From positions 338,715 through 402,714 of the forward strand of contig CALJHC010000004.1 of assembly GCA_938075415.1 (NCBI GenBank): 64,000 nt of DNA, given 5' to 3'. Of this stretch, positions 1-8,559 are shown piece after piece. The translations under genes and the position numbers were made by a program. The DNA comes from an uncultured Rubripirellula sp. Its GTDB lineage: Bacteria > Planctomycetota > Planctomycetia > Pirellulales > Pirellulaceae. The stretch's first letter is position 1. Every line of letters begins with the position of its first letter. Under the pieces are notes generated by a model, which worked only from the letters and a program-made list of their open reading frames with translations, was not told the DNA's origin and searched no databases.

Positions 1-220
1 CCAATAATCGCTCCTGAATCAAGGATTCCGCTGATTGGAATTGCCGCCGCAAGACCGCACGCCGAATCGACTGGATCGGATCGCCCTGAACCGCCTGAGT
101 CGAATCACCTGCCTGATCAACCGCTGATCCGTCTGGCTTGCCCTTGCCACAACCCATCACGCCAAGGATCGATGCGAGAAGCAGGGCCCAACGGCAATGA
201 AATAGCGATTCGACCGGCAA
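1..220 (-). CDS. N-terminus of a TPR-type lipoprotein, cut by the window edge
   Basis: Read on the minus strand, an open frame enters at a TTG near 220 and continues past base 1. It encodes a hydrophobic segment ending in a clear lipobox (LGVMGC), a low-complexity Gly/Asp/Gln spacer, and then a helix (RRQFQSAESLIQERLL) that resembles the first TPR helix of the large lipoproteins further along the window. I infer a further member of the TPR/FG-GAP/ASPIC family, but the propeller is outside the window. No in-frame ATG is close to the lipobox. The TTG is preceded by a G-rich stretch, so the exact start is uncertain. It diverges from the cytochrome gene at 791. Confidence 0.55.
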   Translation of the reverse strand, partial: MPVESLFHCRWALLLASILGVMGCGKGKPDGSAVDQAGDSTQAVQGDPIQSIRRAVLRRQFQSAESLIQERLL

Positions 221-790
221 AGCCCCGCCCTTTTTGGTTGACCTGAAAGACTGCGAGTTGGTAGATGGGCACCAAAACAACGTCAGAATACAATGCTTGA
301 ATGATAAACGGCTGAAATCATTGACGCCAACACATCTTTGCCCGAACTGCAGACTAAAAATAGATGTACTGAAAACAGATGTAATGAGGAATGAGATTTA
401 TCATGCGAAACACTCGTTGGACCGAATCAAAGTACGATCACCGGTGGATTCGTCGATCGATTCGTCCTATCACCACCAAAGCGACCGCCACGCCTTACCC
501 GGTTAATCTGAGCCCCTAATCACGGGACACAGCACAGAGGACGTCGACCGACCATCGCGGGAGTCGAAATTTCAAGATTTTCCGTTCTGACGCTTTAAAT
601 CAGTAAAACTGGACACAACAGTGACCGTTCCTTAAATAATGATCAGTCGTTTAACGAAGAAGTGTTCATGCTTAAAACAAGACCATTTGTTGACACGGAT
701 TCGGCTCGTTCAAACTCGGCGAATCTTTCCTGAGATGGCTCAGCGGAGCTCAACAGCATACTTACCAAACCCACCAGTGAACCCTCAGCA
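221..790. other. Divergent intergenic region
   Basis: This region separates the minus-strand partial lipoprotein from the plus-strand cytochrome. Open frames inside it (for example 234-506) have no signal peptide, no recognisable domain and atypical composition, so I treat them as chance. It probably holds both promoters, but I cannot assign -35/-10 boxes with confidence. Confidence 0.5.
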
Positions 791-2599
791 ATGCAGATGC
801 GAAGTTCCATCCAGCGAAAATTTCTTGGCTTAGCCTTTCTCCTGACGCTCTCGACGATCCTCAGCGCAGAAACCCCACGTAACATCGCTTCGGATGTCAA
901 TTACATCGGATCCGATGCCTGCAAGAAATGCCATCAGGAACAACACGGCTCCTGGCTGCAGACAACACACAGTCGCTCAATGGCATCCCTGAAGCCCTCG
1001 GAAGCACAATCCAATGGCTCCTTCCATCACGCACCTTCCAACAGCGACTACGAAATCTTCCTGCGAGATGGAAAGCTTCATCATCGAGAAACACTGCTTG
1101 ATAATGAGGGGAAACAACTTGCCACCACCGAACACCAAATCCTTTACACCATTGGTTCGGGAACGCACGGAAAAGGGTACCTCTACCGTGACCAGAAAAC
1201 ACTCGGCCAATCACCGATTTCCTGGTACAAGGAAACGGGAAACTGGAATATGTCACCCGGATACGACATGCCGTTTCACCCTGGTTTTGGACGCAAGCTG
1301 AATAGCGAGTGTTTTTTTTGCCACGTTGGACAAATCGATCGCCAGGCGGGAAACCCAAATGACTTTAGCATTCTGGAAGAAGTCATTGGCTGCGAGCGAT
1401 GCCACGGACCGGGTGAACTACACGCCGATGCGCATCAACCGTCTTTGTTGAATGAGTCGCTATCCCTTGCTGGTCCGGATTTAACCATCGCAAACCCTGC
1501 TACTTTGCCACGTGAACTCAGCGAGGCAATCTGCCAACAGTGTCATCTCCAAACTGCAGGCAAAGCGAGCCGCGCGGGAAAAAACGAATGGGACTTCCGT
1601 CCCGGTCAACGTCTCACTGATTACAGAATTGATTATCAATATCGCCTCGGTGATGACAGCATGCGGGTCGTCGGTCACGTCGAACAGTTGCATCAAAGTG
1701 CCTGCTATCAGCAAACTGCAAATCTGACATGCATCACTTGCCATGATCCCCACCGAACCATTGAGCCGTCTCGTTTGACGGCTCATTACCGGTCGATCTG
1801 TCTACACTGTCACGAAGATGAATCCTGCGGCAAATCACTCGACCAACGACTCTCCATTGCCGAGAACAATTGCTCCCAGTGTCACATGCCCAAGAAAGGC
1901 AGCGAGGTTCCACACACTGCCTTCTCGCATCATCGAATTGGCATTCATCGAGAACAAACGGGGGCCACGCAAGCAATCGCAGGACTCACACCAGTTCTCA
2001 ATACATCCTCAATCTCAGCAGAGGATCTGGAGCGATGCATGGCGTTAGCAAAATTCCAAGTGTTACAGGAAGACCCAGGATCACCAAGCTTTCGAAGCTA
2101 TGGGATGGACGCTGCAAGAAGTTTAATTGGCCTGAAGAATGCGGGAAAAGATGACCCCGATTCCAACACCGTGCTCGCGTTGCTCGCTCGCGATCAAGGC
2201 CAACCCGGCATCGCAAAAGACGTGGCTGAAGAAGTCATTGCGACCGAAGCCTCACCCAGCCGGGCGAGGATTGAATCGGTCAGATTACTTGCCCAGCTGG
2301 CTTATCAAAGACGAGAGTATGAGCAAGCGATTAGACTCTATCAACAATTGACACAGTACGCACAAGAACCTGTTGACTTCTTCTACTTGGGAATCAGCCA
2401 GCAGAACCAAGGCGACTCAGCCAATGCCGTTGAATCGCTAAAACGGACCGTCGCTCTGGCGCCCGCATACGTCGATGCTCATCAAATCCTCAGTGCCATC
2501 CTGATCAAACAGGGACGGACCGACGAGGGAGCCAAGCATGCCGATTTAGCCAAGCGACATGCCGCAAGACTGCAAAGGCTCGGGGAGACGGGAAGATAG
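791..2599 (+). CDS. Heptaheme cytochrome c with C-terminal TPR domain
   Basis: A 602-residue exported protein with a signal peptide at about 1-26. It has seven CXXCH heme-attachment motifs at about residues 44, 174, 201, 248, 314, 337 and 361, with the typical contexts CERCHGPGE, CITCHDPH and CSQCHMPK. A His-rich segment (HHRIGIH, about 380-386) probably supplies distal ligands. This is the cytochrome c554-like multiheme layout common in planctomycetes. Residues from about 425 to 600 are TPR repeats. The two other heptaheme proteins in the window (31933-33123 and 44331-45773) have the same heme order but no TPR tail. It is probably a periplasmic electron-transfer protein; donor and acceptor are unknown. 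A second ATG lies two codons downstream and could be the start. The last codons form the first copy of a 22-bp tandem duplication. Confidence 0.85.
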   Translation: MQMRSSIQRKFLGLAFLLTLSTILSAETPRNIASDVNYIGSDACKKCHQEQHGSWLQTTHSRSMASLKPSEAQSNGSFHHAPSNSDYEIFLRDGKLHHRETLLDNEGKQLATTEHQILYTIGSGTHGKGYLYRDQKTLGQSPISWYKETGNWNMSPGYDMPFHPGFGRKLNSECFFCHVGQIDRQAGNPNDFSILEEVIGCERCHGPGELHADAHQPSLLNESLSLAGPDLTIANPATLPRELSEAICQQCHLQTAGKASRAGKNEWDFRPGQRLTDYRIDYQYRLGDDSMRVVGHVEQLHQSACYQQTANLTCITCHDPHRTIEPSRLTAHYRSICLHCHEDESCGKSLDQRLSIAENNCSQCHMPKKGSEVPHTAFSHHRIGIHREQTGATQAIAGLTPVLNTSSISAEDLERCMALAKFQVLQEDPGSPSFRSYGMDAARSLIGLKNAGKDDPDSNTVLALLARDQGQPGIAKDVAEEVIATEASPSRARIESVRLLAQLAYQRREYEQAIRLYQQLTQYAQEPVDFFYLGISQQNQGDSANAVESLKRTVALAPAYVDAHQILSAILIKQGRTDEGAKHADLAKRHAARLQRLGETGR

Positions 2600-2625
2600 A
2601 GATGGGGAGACGGGAAAATAGATCT
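2582..2625. repeat. 22-bp tandem duplication across the cytochrome stop codon
   Basis: Two adjacent copies of a 22-bp unit beginning ggggagacgggaa (2582-2603 and 2604-2625) differ at only a few positions. The TAG stop of the cytochrome lies in the first copy. It is one of several short tandem duplications at gene borders in this window. Confidence 0.8.
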
Positions 2626-2707
2626 TCAGTTCCGCCGCAAACGATCCGAACGAAAGTAAATCAGTCATCGACCACCACTGACTGAATTATCCATGGTCTC
2701 GACTGAT

Positions 2708-5700
2708 TTATCGTTGACGATGCAAACCGCCAACTCCAGCACCCTCAATCAACAGCAATCGCTGATTGACTTCGACAAGACCAAATGATTCGATCTCGCC
2801 ACTTGGCCAGGTCACTTCTATTTTCTCGATTGCCGTGGCCTCACCAACACCAAAATGAAGTGTTGGCTCGTTTCGGCAAAGGTAACCATCCCCACCAACC
2901 AACCATCGAGTTGAAGTCTCTCCGTCGACCACAATCGACACCTTGGCTCCAATTGCATCTCGCTCACTTCGCGTCCCCACCAGTTGCACCTGCAACCAAT
3001 TTTTCCCCGCATCGGTCTGGTTAAGAAGCAAGGCAGTCGGCGATCCTAAATGGGTGATCACCAGATCCATCTGCCCATCACGATTGAAATCAAGTCGCGC
3101 CATACCGCGACCTAGATACTTGCCCTGCCAATACCCCGCTGGTTCTTCAACATCAAGCAGGCGAAACTCAGAGCCCAAGTTGACAAAGAATTGCGGTGGC
3201 TGCTCCAGTGGTTCCCCCGGAGCTTTTTCGATGTTGCCATTTGTCACGGCCAAATCCGGCTTGCCATCGTTGTTGTAATCAATCGCCTGACAACCAAATC
3301 CGAGGACAGAAAGACTCTCTTGATGCAACTTGTATTGAATGGCGCGATCTTCGAAAGCCCCTCCTCGATTGATAAAAAAGCTGACCGGTTCCAAGTAAAA
3401 GTTTGCGATATGCAGATCGAGTGTCCCAGAGCTATCAAAATCTGCCGCTGCAATTCCCATGGAGGCTGTCGCAATGCCACCGTATCCGTGTGCACAACCT
3501 GTCAATGCCGCGATTTCTTTCCATGGTTGGTCGAGTTCAGGGCGAACCCAAAGATGATTTGCGCGAATATCATTTCCAATGAAAATCTCGTTGCCTGGTT
3601 GATCATTCCAATCGGCAATGACCACACCCAAGCCCGTACTCGCGGCATCTTTAGAATCGCTAATTCGCCTTGTCTCCAGACCGCCACGCCCATCATTAAT
3701 CGTCAATCGATCAATGCCCGGAACAAATGACGCTGGCGAAACCGTTAGCACATTTCCGTCCTCATTCAATTCAGGACGCTTTAACATTTCCTTGTCTTCG
3801 ACGTAGTAAAGCGATACCAAATCAGGAATCGCATCACCCGAAATATCACCCATCGCTACCGAACTGACCAGATTTTTGTTGTCAGGATCTAGATCGAATT
3901 CGCGTTGCTGAAAAGTCCCGTCACCATTATTGATCAGAAGGACTTTATTACCGATATTGGCGAGCACCAAGTCCTGAAAACCATCTTGGTTCCAATCCCC
4001 CGCTGTGACACCAATCGTGTAGAGCGTCTCGCTAACACCGGCGATCCCCCCCACCTCTTCAATCCCCTTATCCACTTGCCGGAAAAACAAATTGGATACG
4101 GCTGCCCGCATCGCAGGAGGCTCAGTGCCGCCTTGCGCTAAATAGAGATCCACATGACCATCCAGATCGTAATCCAATGCCGCCGCACCCCCACCAAGAG
4201 ACTGATAAAGAGCAAAACGCTGTGCCTGCGGTTCACTGGAAACCAAGTAAGTGTGCCCCAAACCCAAACGCTCTGAAACATTTTCAAACTTGGGACGCGG
4301 GTACTCGAAATTAGAACTGGAATTCGCCGGGGGTAAGGATGCAATCGACTCGCTGGGCTTCTCGATCTTCGGCTCCTCGAAATCATCGATGCTCATCCTC
4401 TCCAAGCGAACTTCCTGATTGGGAAACGCGATGGAAGCCGACGCCAACTCCTTACGAAGATCATTCAACAGGCCGAGATCCTGTTCGGTTGCCTCACGAT
4501 AAAATGCACCAAACAAACGCCACGTTACTGCCTCCAGCGGTCTGCCAAGCTTTTCCAGATTCTGGGCCACCGTCTCAAAGTCTTCTGAATTAGCTCTTTC
4601 TGCTTCGCCAATCGCATTACTGGCTAAAGTCGCATTTCGCTGCGTCACGTATCGCTCAACCCAACGCTCGGCCTCTTCAGTGCGTCCCAAAGCTTGAAGG
4701 GCCTGATTGATGCGACGCATGGAACCTAAATCTGTCGGATCACGATCGATCGCATTGAGCAGAGCATGCACGGCCTCGTCAAACCTGCGTTCAGAAACTA
4801 GCGATGCACCTATCGCCGCCCAGTACTCAGAGTAATCCTGAACCGCGGTATCAACGTTTGCCAACCACCACTGGAAACGCTGATCATCTTGAGCTTCAAT
4901 CGCCAATAAGCCATAGAATGCCATCACCGAGGGCAAAACCCCATCACCGCGAATGGTCTCATCCAATACCGCTACCGCCTCGGGGAATCGACTTGCGGTA
5001 GCCAACATTCTTGCCTCCGCGACCGAACCAATTGGCAAATAACGCCTTGACGCGTTGGACTCCGTTTCAGGGTCCTCGAAAATCGCGTGCCCCAGAACTA
5101 GCAACGCGTGCAATTCATCCTGACGCACATCACCGAGACGGCAAAGCGTTCGGAGATGCACGGCAGCCTCATGCCGGCGACCCTGGCGATTGTAAAGAAA
5201 CGCTAGTTGTCGATGAGCTACCACCGCTGACGGAACGGCAGCTAACACACGCTTGTATCGATTTTCAGCCTCGTCGTACTGTTGCGATGCCATCGACCAA
5301 TCAGCGGACTGCCCCAAAGCTGGCAAACCGGCATTGGGATCGTCCAACGGAATTGAATCCAATAGCTCGATGGCTGATTCAAAATCGCCAAAATCTGCCT
5401 GCGTTTGAGCTAAGCGAAATAAAACTTCCACATTGGTCGGGTCGGTGAGGAGAACACGTTGCAACGCATCGGCAGCTTCCCGAGTTTTTCCTGCTTTCGC
5501 CAAACGTGCTGCTCGATCAATTTCAGCTTCGGAGTCGAACACAGAAGCCTCCACTGCAGTTTCCGATAGCGTGGCGGAACTGCTTTGGCCGGTCTCGACT
5601 GACGAACCAGTAAGGTCCGTTTCACCTTCTGAATTGCAACCAAGCAAAGTGATGACCAGGCAAGTAACAAGCGGCATTCGATGGATGGCTGTCTGCTTCA

Positions 5701-5716
5701 TGCCGCTTAATTTCAT
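2708..5716 (-). CDS. CRTAC1-like lipoprotein A: TPR, seven FG-GAP blades, ASPIC/UnbV
   Basis: About 1002 residues from the ATG at 5716; a TTG at 5728 and an ATG at 5701 are alternatives. The lipobox is LVITLLGC. TPR-like helices fill about 60-480, including NRQGRRHEAAVHLRTLC, the mark of my subgroup I. Seven propeller repeats follow: DYDLDGHVDL, DWNQDGFQDL, DISGDAIPDL, the divergent GNEIFIGND, DFDSSGTLDL, DYNNDGKPDL and DFNRDGQMDL. The Asp-rich loops are the calcium sites of FG-GAP repeats. The C-terminal ASPIC/UnbV domain has SERDAIGAKV, GGDGYLCRNEP and VTWPSG. The protein is exported and lipid-anchored, with unknown ligand. The loop after blade 3 lacks the Cys pair found in paralogues B, C, D and I. 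It is convergent with the cytochrome at 791-2599. Confidence 0.88.
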   Translation of the reverse strand: MKLSGMKQTAIHRMPLVTCLVITLLGCNSEGETDLTGSSVETGQSSSATLSETAVEASVFDSEAEIDRAARLAKAGKTREAADALQRVLLTDPTNVEVLFRLAQTQADFGDFESAIELLDSIPLDDPNAGLPALGQSADWSMASQQYDEAENRYKRVLAAVPSAVVAHRQLAFLYNRQGRRHEAAVHLRTLCRLGDVRQDELHALLVLGHAIFEDPETESNASRRYLPIGSVAEARMLATASRFPEAVAVLDETIRGDGVLPSVMAFYGLLAIEAQDDQRFQWWLANVDTAVQDYSEYWAAIGASLVSERRFDEAVHALLNAIDRDPTDLGSMRRINQALQALGRTEEAERWVERYVTQRNATLASNAIGEAERANSEDFETVAQNLEKLGRPLEAVTWRLFGAFYREATEQDLGLLNDLRKELASASIAFPNQEVRLERMSIDDFEEPKIEKPSESIASLPPANSSSNFEYPRPKFENVSERLGLGHTYLVSSEPQAQRFALYQSLGGGAAALDYDLDGHVDLYLAQGGTEPPAMRAAVSNLFFRQVDKGIEEVGGIAGVSETLYTIGVTAGDWNQDGFQDLVLANIGNKVLLINNGDGTFQQREFDLDPDNKNLVSSVAMGDISGDAIPDLVSLYYVEDKEMLKRPELNEDGNVLTVSPASFVPGIDRLTINDGRGGLETRRISDSKDAASTGLGVVIADWNDQPGNEIFIGNDIRANHLWVRPELDQPWKEIAALTGCAHGYGGIATASMGIAAADFDSSGTLDLHIANFYLEPVSFFINRGGAFEDRAIQYKLHQESLSVLGFGCQAIDYNNDGKPDLAVTNGNIEKAPGEPLEQPPQFFVNLGSEFRLLDVEEPAGYWQGKYLGRGMARLDFNRDGQMDLVITHLGSPTALLLNQTDAGKNWLQVQLVGTRSERDAIGAKVSIVVDGETSTRWLVGGDGYLCRNEPTLHFGVGEATAIEKIEVTWPSGEIESFGLVEVNQRLLLIEGAGVGGLHRQR

Positions 5717-6103
5717 TTTGTTGTCCAATTTTCTCGCAACCGCAAATTGTACCGAATTATCGATATCGACTTATCTTCCGTTAACCCTAGCGACTGTAAT
5801 TCCCATCTGGTGATAACAAGACAATCTCACAGACACTCGCTGACAATTGACATTCTGGTGGTATGCAATTGCCGTATTCTAATGCTGTGGCCTTAAAACT
5901 CTTGAACTCAAACCTTCGTCACCGCTAACGATTGGTGGTTCTGGAAGCTTCTCAGAAAATCGTGTTACCTTGCCAGTCGGTGCAGGAAACACCCATCACT
6001 TCATCCCGAAATCGGTAGAGAACGGCGGGACATTGCAAACGTACCTACACCATCAATTCCCACTCCATCAAAAGGTTTTTTAAGCAATCACCTAAATGGT
6101 TGG
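5717..6103. other. Intergenic region upstream of lipoprotein A
   Basis: About 390 bases between the terminator of the upstream pseudopilin gene and the start of lipoprotein A. It is AT-rich near the A start and presumably carries its promoter. I see no convincing gene or RNA in it. Confidence 0.4.
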
Positions 6104-6141
6104 AGAATAAAAAAAGCGGGCGTGATTACATCACGCCCGCT
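6104..6141 (-). terminator. Rho-independent terminator of pseudopilin 1
   Basis: On the minus strand a perfect 12-bp stem (agcgggcgtgat pairing with atcacgcccgct, 3-nt loop) is followed by a run of T residues. It starts about 35 bases past the stop codon at 6175, which supports a monocistronic end to the pseudopilin transcript. Confidence 0.92.
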
Positions 6142-6174
6142 TACTGTTGCATCCGAGTCAGAAGTCCGCTGAGA

Positions 6175-7410
6175 CTACTGGTTCAACTGCTCTTGAATCG
6201 TTTCTCGAGACGCCTTGGTACCGAGAGCACCCCAAAGCCCGTATGGGCTTTCGCGTCCTACTCCGCCGTTTGCTCCGAGTCCGTCACCATTGTCTCGCCC
6301 GTAAGCGATGTGGTTTTGATCACCAGATTCAATTGAATCAGTGATGAACACAACGGCACCATCAGACATCAGCACGTGAGCACCACCTTGGTGATAACTC
6401 GAGGCACAGTAGGTTCCTGCGTGACCGTGCCAACGTTGAACGTTGTAACTGTTCGGAGGAGTGATGGTGTTGAACGTCGAAAATTCAGGACGCCCATCAG
6501 GCCATCGTCGACCACGACCGTGGTTGGCATTGCCGTCGTAGCAAGGCTTGCCACCACATGGACTCAATCCACCCGTGCTCGTATCACCGTTGATGTAAGC
6601 GGGACGCTCTGGATCGAGGTAACGCTTCCAGTAAGCTGGTGGCTGATCCCAAACAGCATTGTCTGCCGCCATGATCGTACCTGAAGCACGCAAAGCACGA
6701 TCGTTCACGATGTGCTCACCAGCCATGATCGTGTTGGCAAGTCCATCGGTGATGTCGCGGAACTTGGTAAAGTGACGGAAGCGGAAAACACCACGTGCCC
6801 AACGCTCCGAATCCTCTTCACCCCAACCGCCCCAGTTACCACATCTGCCCTCACGATTACATCCACCGTCGGCTTGCTCGAAGATTGCATCTCCGTTGTT
6901 AGCTGCGTAGTTGGTGAAGGCGACGCGTTCGCTGATAGCGACGATCGGGTCACTGGGGCAACGGTAGGTCGGAACCTGCGTTAACCAAGGTTGATAATTT
7001 TGATGCCATGGATTCGGTCCCATCGCTGGGTACTCGCTTCCAGGTGCACGCGTTGAACCGTTACGGTTCTTGTTAAATGGGTTGCTGATCTGCTCCCACA
7101 ACGCTTGCTGCTCGATGAAAGGGGTAATCCCAACCATCCAGCTCAACCAGTTGAAGTTCGATTTGTCGCCGTTACCTGAAACGTTGTACGTTCCGCCAGC
7201 GTTTTTTGGCAGATTCTTGTACGCGGAATGATAGTTGTGCAGCGCCAAGCCGATTTGCTTGAAATTGTTACTGCAACTCATTCGCCGGGCAGCCTCTCTC
7301 GCTGCCTGAACAGCAGGAAGCAGCAGACCGACAAGAATACCGATAATCGCGATGACTACCAGCAACTCGACCAGGGTGAAACCTGAGCGTCGAGCATTTG
7401 AAGATTTCAT
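6175..7410 (-). CDS. DUF1559 pseudopilin-like secreted protein 1
   Basis: A 411-residue protein from the ATG at 7410, chosen over a TTG two codons earlier because AGGAG (7417-7421) sits six bases ahead of it. The N-terminus is a type IV prepilin-like signal ([19 protein letters not shown]) followed by the DUF1559 hallmark ([20 protein letters not shown], then NYHSAYK). The C-terminal part has the H-X9-DG type motif ([14 protein letters not shown]) and ends [10 protein letters not shown]...EQLNQ. Planctomycetes carry large families of these proteins, thought to be exported and processed like pseudopilins; their function is unsettled. A small acidic lipoprotein (7927-8118) lies upstream on the same strand. 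Two sister proteins are at 29841 and 42370. Confidence 0.93.
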   Translation of the reverse strand: MKSSNARRSGFTLVELLVVIAIIGILVGLLLPAVQAAREAARRMSCSNNFKQIGLALHNYHSAYKNLPKNAGGTYNVSGNGDKSNFNWLSWMVGITPFIEQQALWEQISNPFNKNRNGSTRAPGSEYPAMGPNPWHQNYQPWLTQVPTYRCPSDPIVAISERVAFTNYAANNGDAIFEQADGGCNREGRCGNWGGWGEEDSERWARGVFRFRHFTKFRDITDGLANTIMAGEHIVNDRALRASGTIMAADNAVWDQPPAYWKRYLDPERPAYINGDTSTGGLSPCGGKPCYDGNANHGRGRRWPDGRPEFSTFNTITPPNSYNVQRWHGHAGTYCASSYHQGGAHVLMSDGAVVFITDSIESGDQNHIAYGRDNGDGLGANGGVGRESPYGLWGALGTKASRETIQEQLNQ

Positions 7411-7416
7411 GGACAA

Positions 7417-7421
7417 CTCCT
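7417..7421 (-). promoter_or_regulatory. Ribosome binding site AGGAG of pseudopilin 1
   Basis: AGGAG on the minus strand with a six-base spacer to ATG 7410. It fixes the start codon. Equally strong sites precede the other two pseudopilin genes, whereas most large lipoprotein genes here have none. Confidence 0.8.
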
Positions 7422-7926
7422 GAAAGAAAAAGAAAAGAAAAGAACATCGTAAATCGAGATGGATGCCGGGAAGGCCTGAATAACCTGCGGCCCTAATTGG
7501 AATAATACAGCATCCCCGACCCAGTTAATAACAAAAATTTCGCCTCTAAATCAAAACAATCGGGGAAATTTGCACCCAACCGCCTGCCAATCTTCATTGC
7601 CAGCACAAACCCAAATACGCCAAACAGTCCTCCCTGCCCCCCCAATCCACCCAGCCAGTAAAGGAAGGCGGGGCGGTTACAGGCCGTGACATCGCGGCTG
7701 ACGTCACTTAATTTCGGCTCGACTTCCTTCGTCTGACCACTTCCAAAACCGGGGGCCTTGGTAAATCGATCAACCGATACGCCGGAGGATGTGAATTGAA
7801 TTGGCCTTGCCAAATGTCAGAATTCCAACACCGATTCGTCTGGATTACAGCTGATTGAGCCGCTGTCCAGTTTGTCATCACTTGGTCATCCAGTGATGGC
7901 AAGGTCTGAAAATGCAGTCCTAGGTG
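7422..7926. other. Intergenic region between small lipoprotein and pseudopilin 1
   Basis: About 500 bases. It begins, in transcript orientation, after the stop of the small lipoprotein and ends in a polypyrimidine-like leader (tttcttttctttttctttc) just before the ribosome binding site. A 106-residue frame at 7493-7813 (minus) has no recognisable domain and is probably chance. I see no clear terminator separating the two genes. Confidence 0.4.
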
Positions 7927-8118
7927 CTACTGTTCACGCTGCTGAGATTGATTTTCTAACTCTTCCATGTAATCTTCAGCCTCGCTCAGTTCCTCTTGGG
8001 TCTGCTCGTCGCCACCTTCGTAAACTGCCTCGCCGCCACCCTCACTGCAACCTACGAAGGAAATTGTGCCGGCAACAAACAGGATGGCAAAAGTAAGTCG
8101 GAAAACTTTGTGAGTCAT
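7927..8118 (-). CDS. Small acidic lipoprotein 1
   Basis: A 63-residue protein starting MTHKVFRLTFAILFVAG with lipobox SFVGC at about residue 23, then a short mature part rich in Glu, Asp and Gln (EELSEAEDYMEELENQ). The open frame extends to 8193, but the ATG at 8118 gives a normal signal peptide and has AAGG upstream. It resembles the proteins at 28595-28789 and 39042-39221: same size, lipobox, a short V-x-E-containing stretch, then an acidic helix with a Tyr and a Met or Leu. I do not recognise the family. All three lie upstream, on the same strand, of a DUF1559 gene. Confidence 0.75.
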   Translation of the reverse strand: MTHKVFRLTFAILFVAGTISFVGCSEGGGEAVYEGGDEQTQEELSEAEDYMEELENQSQQREQ

Positions 8119-8559
8119 AAGACAGCCTTTAATTTGGCGGTGATGAAAACCTCGATCTGCCAAGTAAATTAGATGAAATGGCAGAATAAACACCCGTAGA
8201 TCACGTCTACGGTTAAGAATTAATTTTGCGGGAAGCGTTCAGAATCGTCAATAAGTTTTGCTAGCAGATGCTGGTATTCATCAGAAGATTTATTAATTCG
8301 AACAGCAAAAATCTCATTTCTTCGGTAAATTCGCATGGTGGGGCGAGAGCAAATTCTTGGTTTGGCAAAGAGAGGTCTGGACCACACTCGGCCAATTTCC
8401 TCGAATTGGGAGGCTAATGTGCTTCGTGTCACGCTCTCTGATAGCCAGCGTTCACGGCAGATTGATGCCGGCAATCTTGGTTTTTTTGGTGCATTACCAG
8501 ACAGCATCGGGCGATGCCTGCTGCTTCAGCCTCAGGATAAACGCACAAATCGCCTTCCC
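8119..8559. other. Divergent intergenic region with a perfect inverted repeat
   Basis: Separates the minus-strand small lipoprotein from lipoprotein B. It contains a perfect 7-bp inverted repeat, ccgtaga/tctacgg with a 5-base spacer, at 8194-8212, about 75 bases upstream of the small lipoprotein start. It could be an operator or an RNA hairpin in the leader. The frame that extends gene B back to 8335 is open but lacks any signal sequence. Confidence 0.5.

Noticed and set aside
234..506. 90-codon open frame on the plus strand
   Set aside because: No signal, no domain and no ribosome site; it overlaps the likely promoter region of the divergent pair. Chance frame.
7493..7813. 106-codon minus-strand frame between small lipoprotein 1 and pseudopilin 1
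   Set aside because: Gly-rich stretch from G-run DNA, no recognisable fold, and it crosses the presumed leader of the pseudopilin.
8335..8559. 75-codon N-terminal extension of lipoprotein B
   Set aside because: The lipobox signal starts at the ATG at 8560; the extension would bury the signal peptide in the interior.
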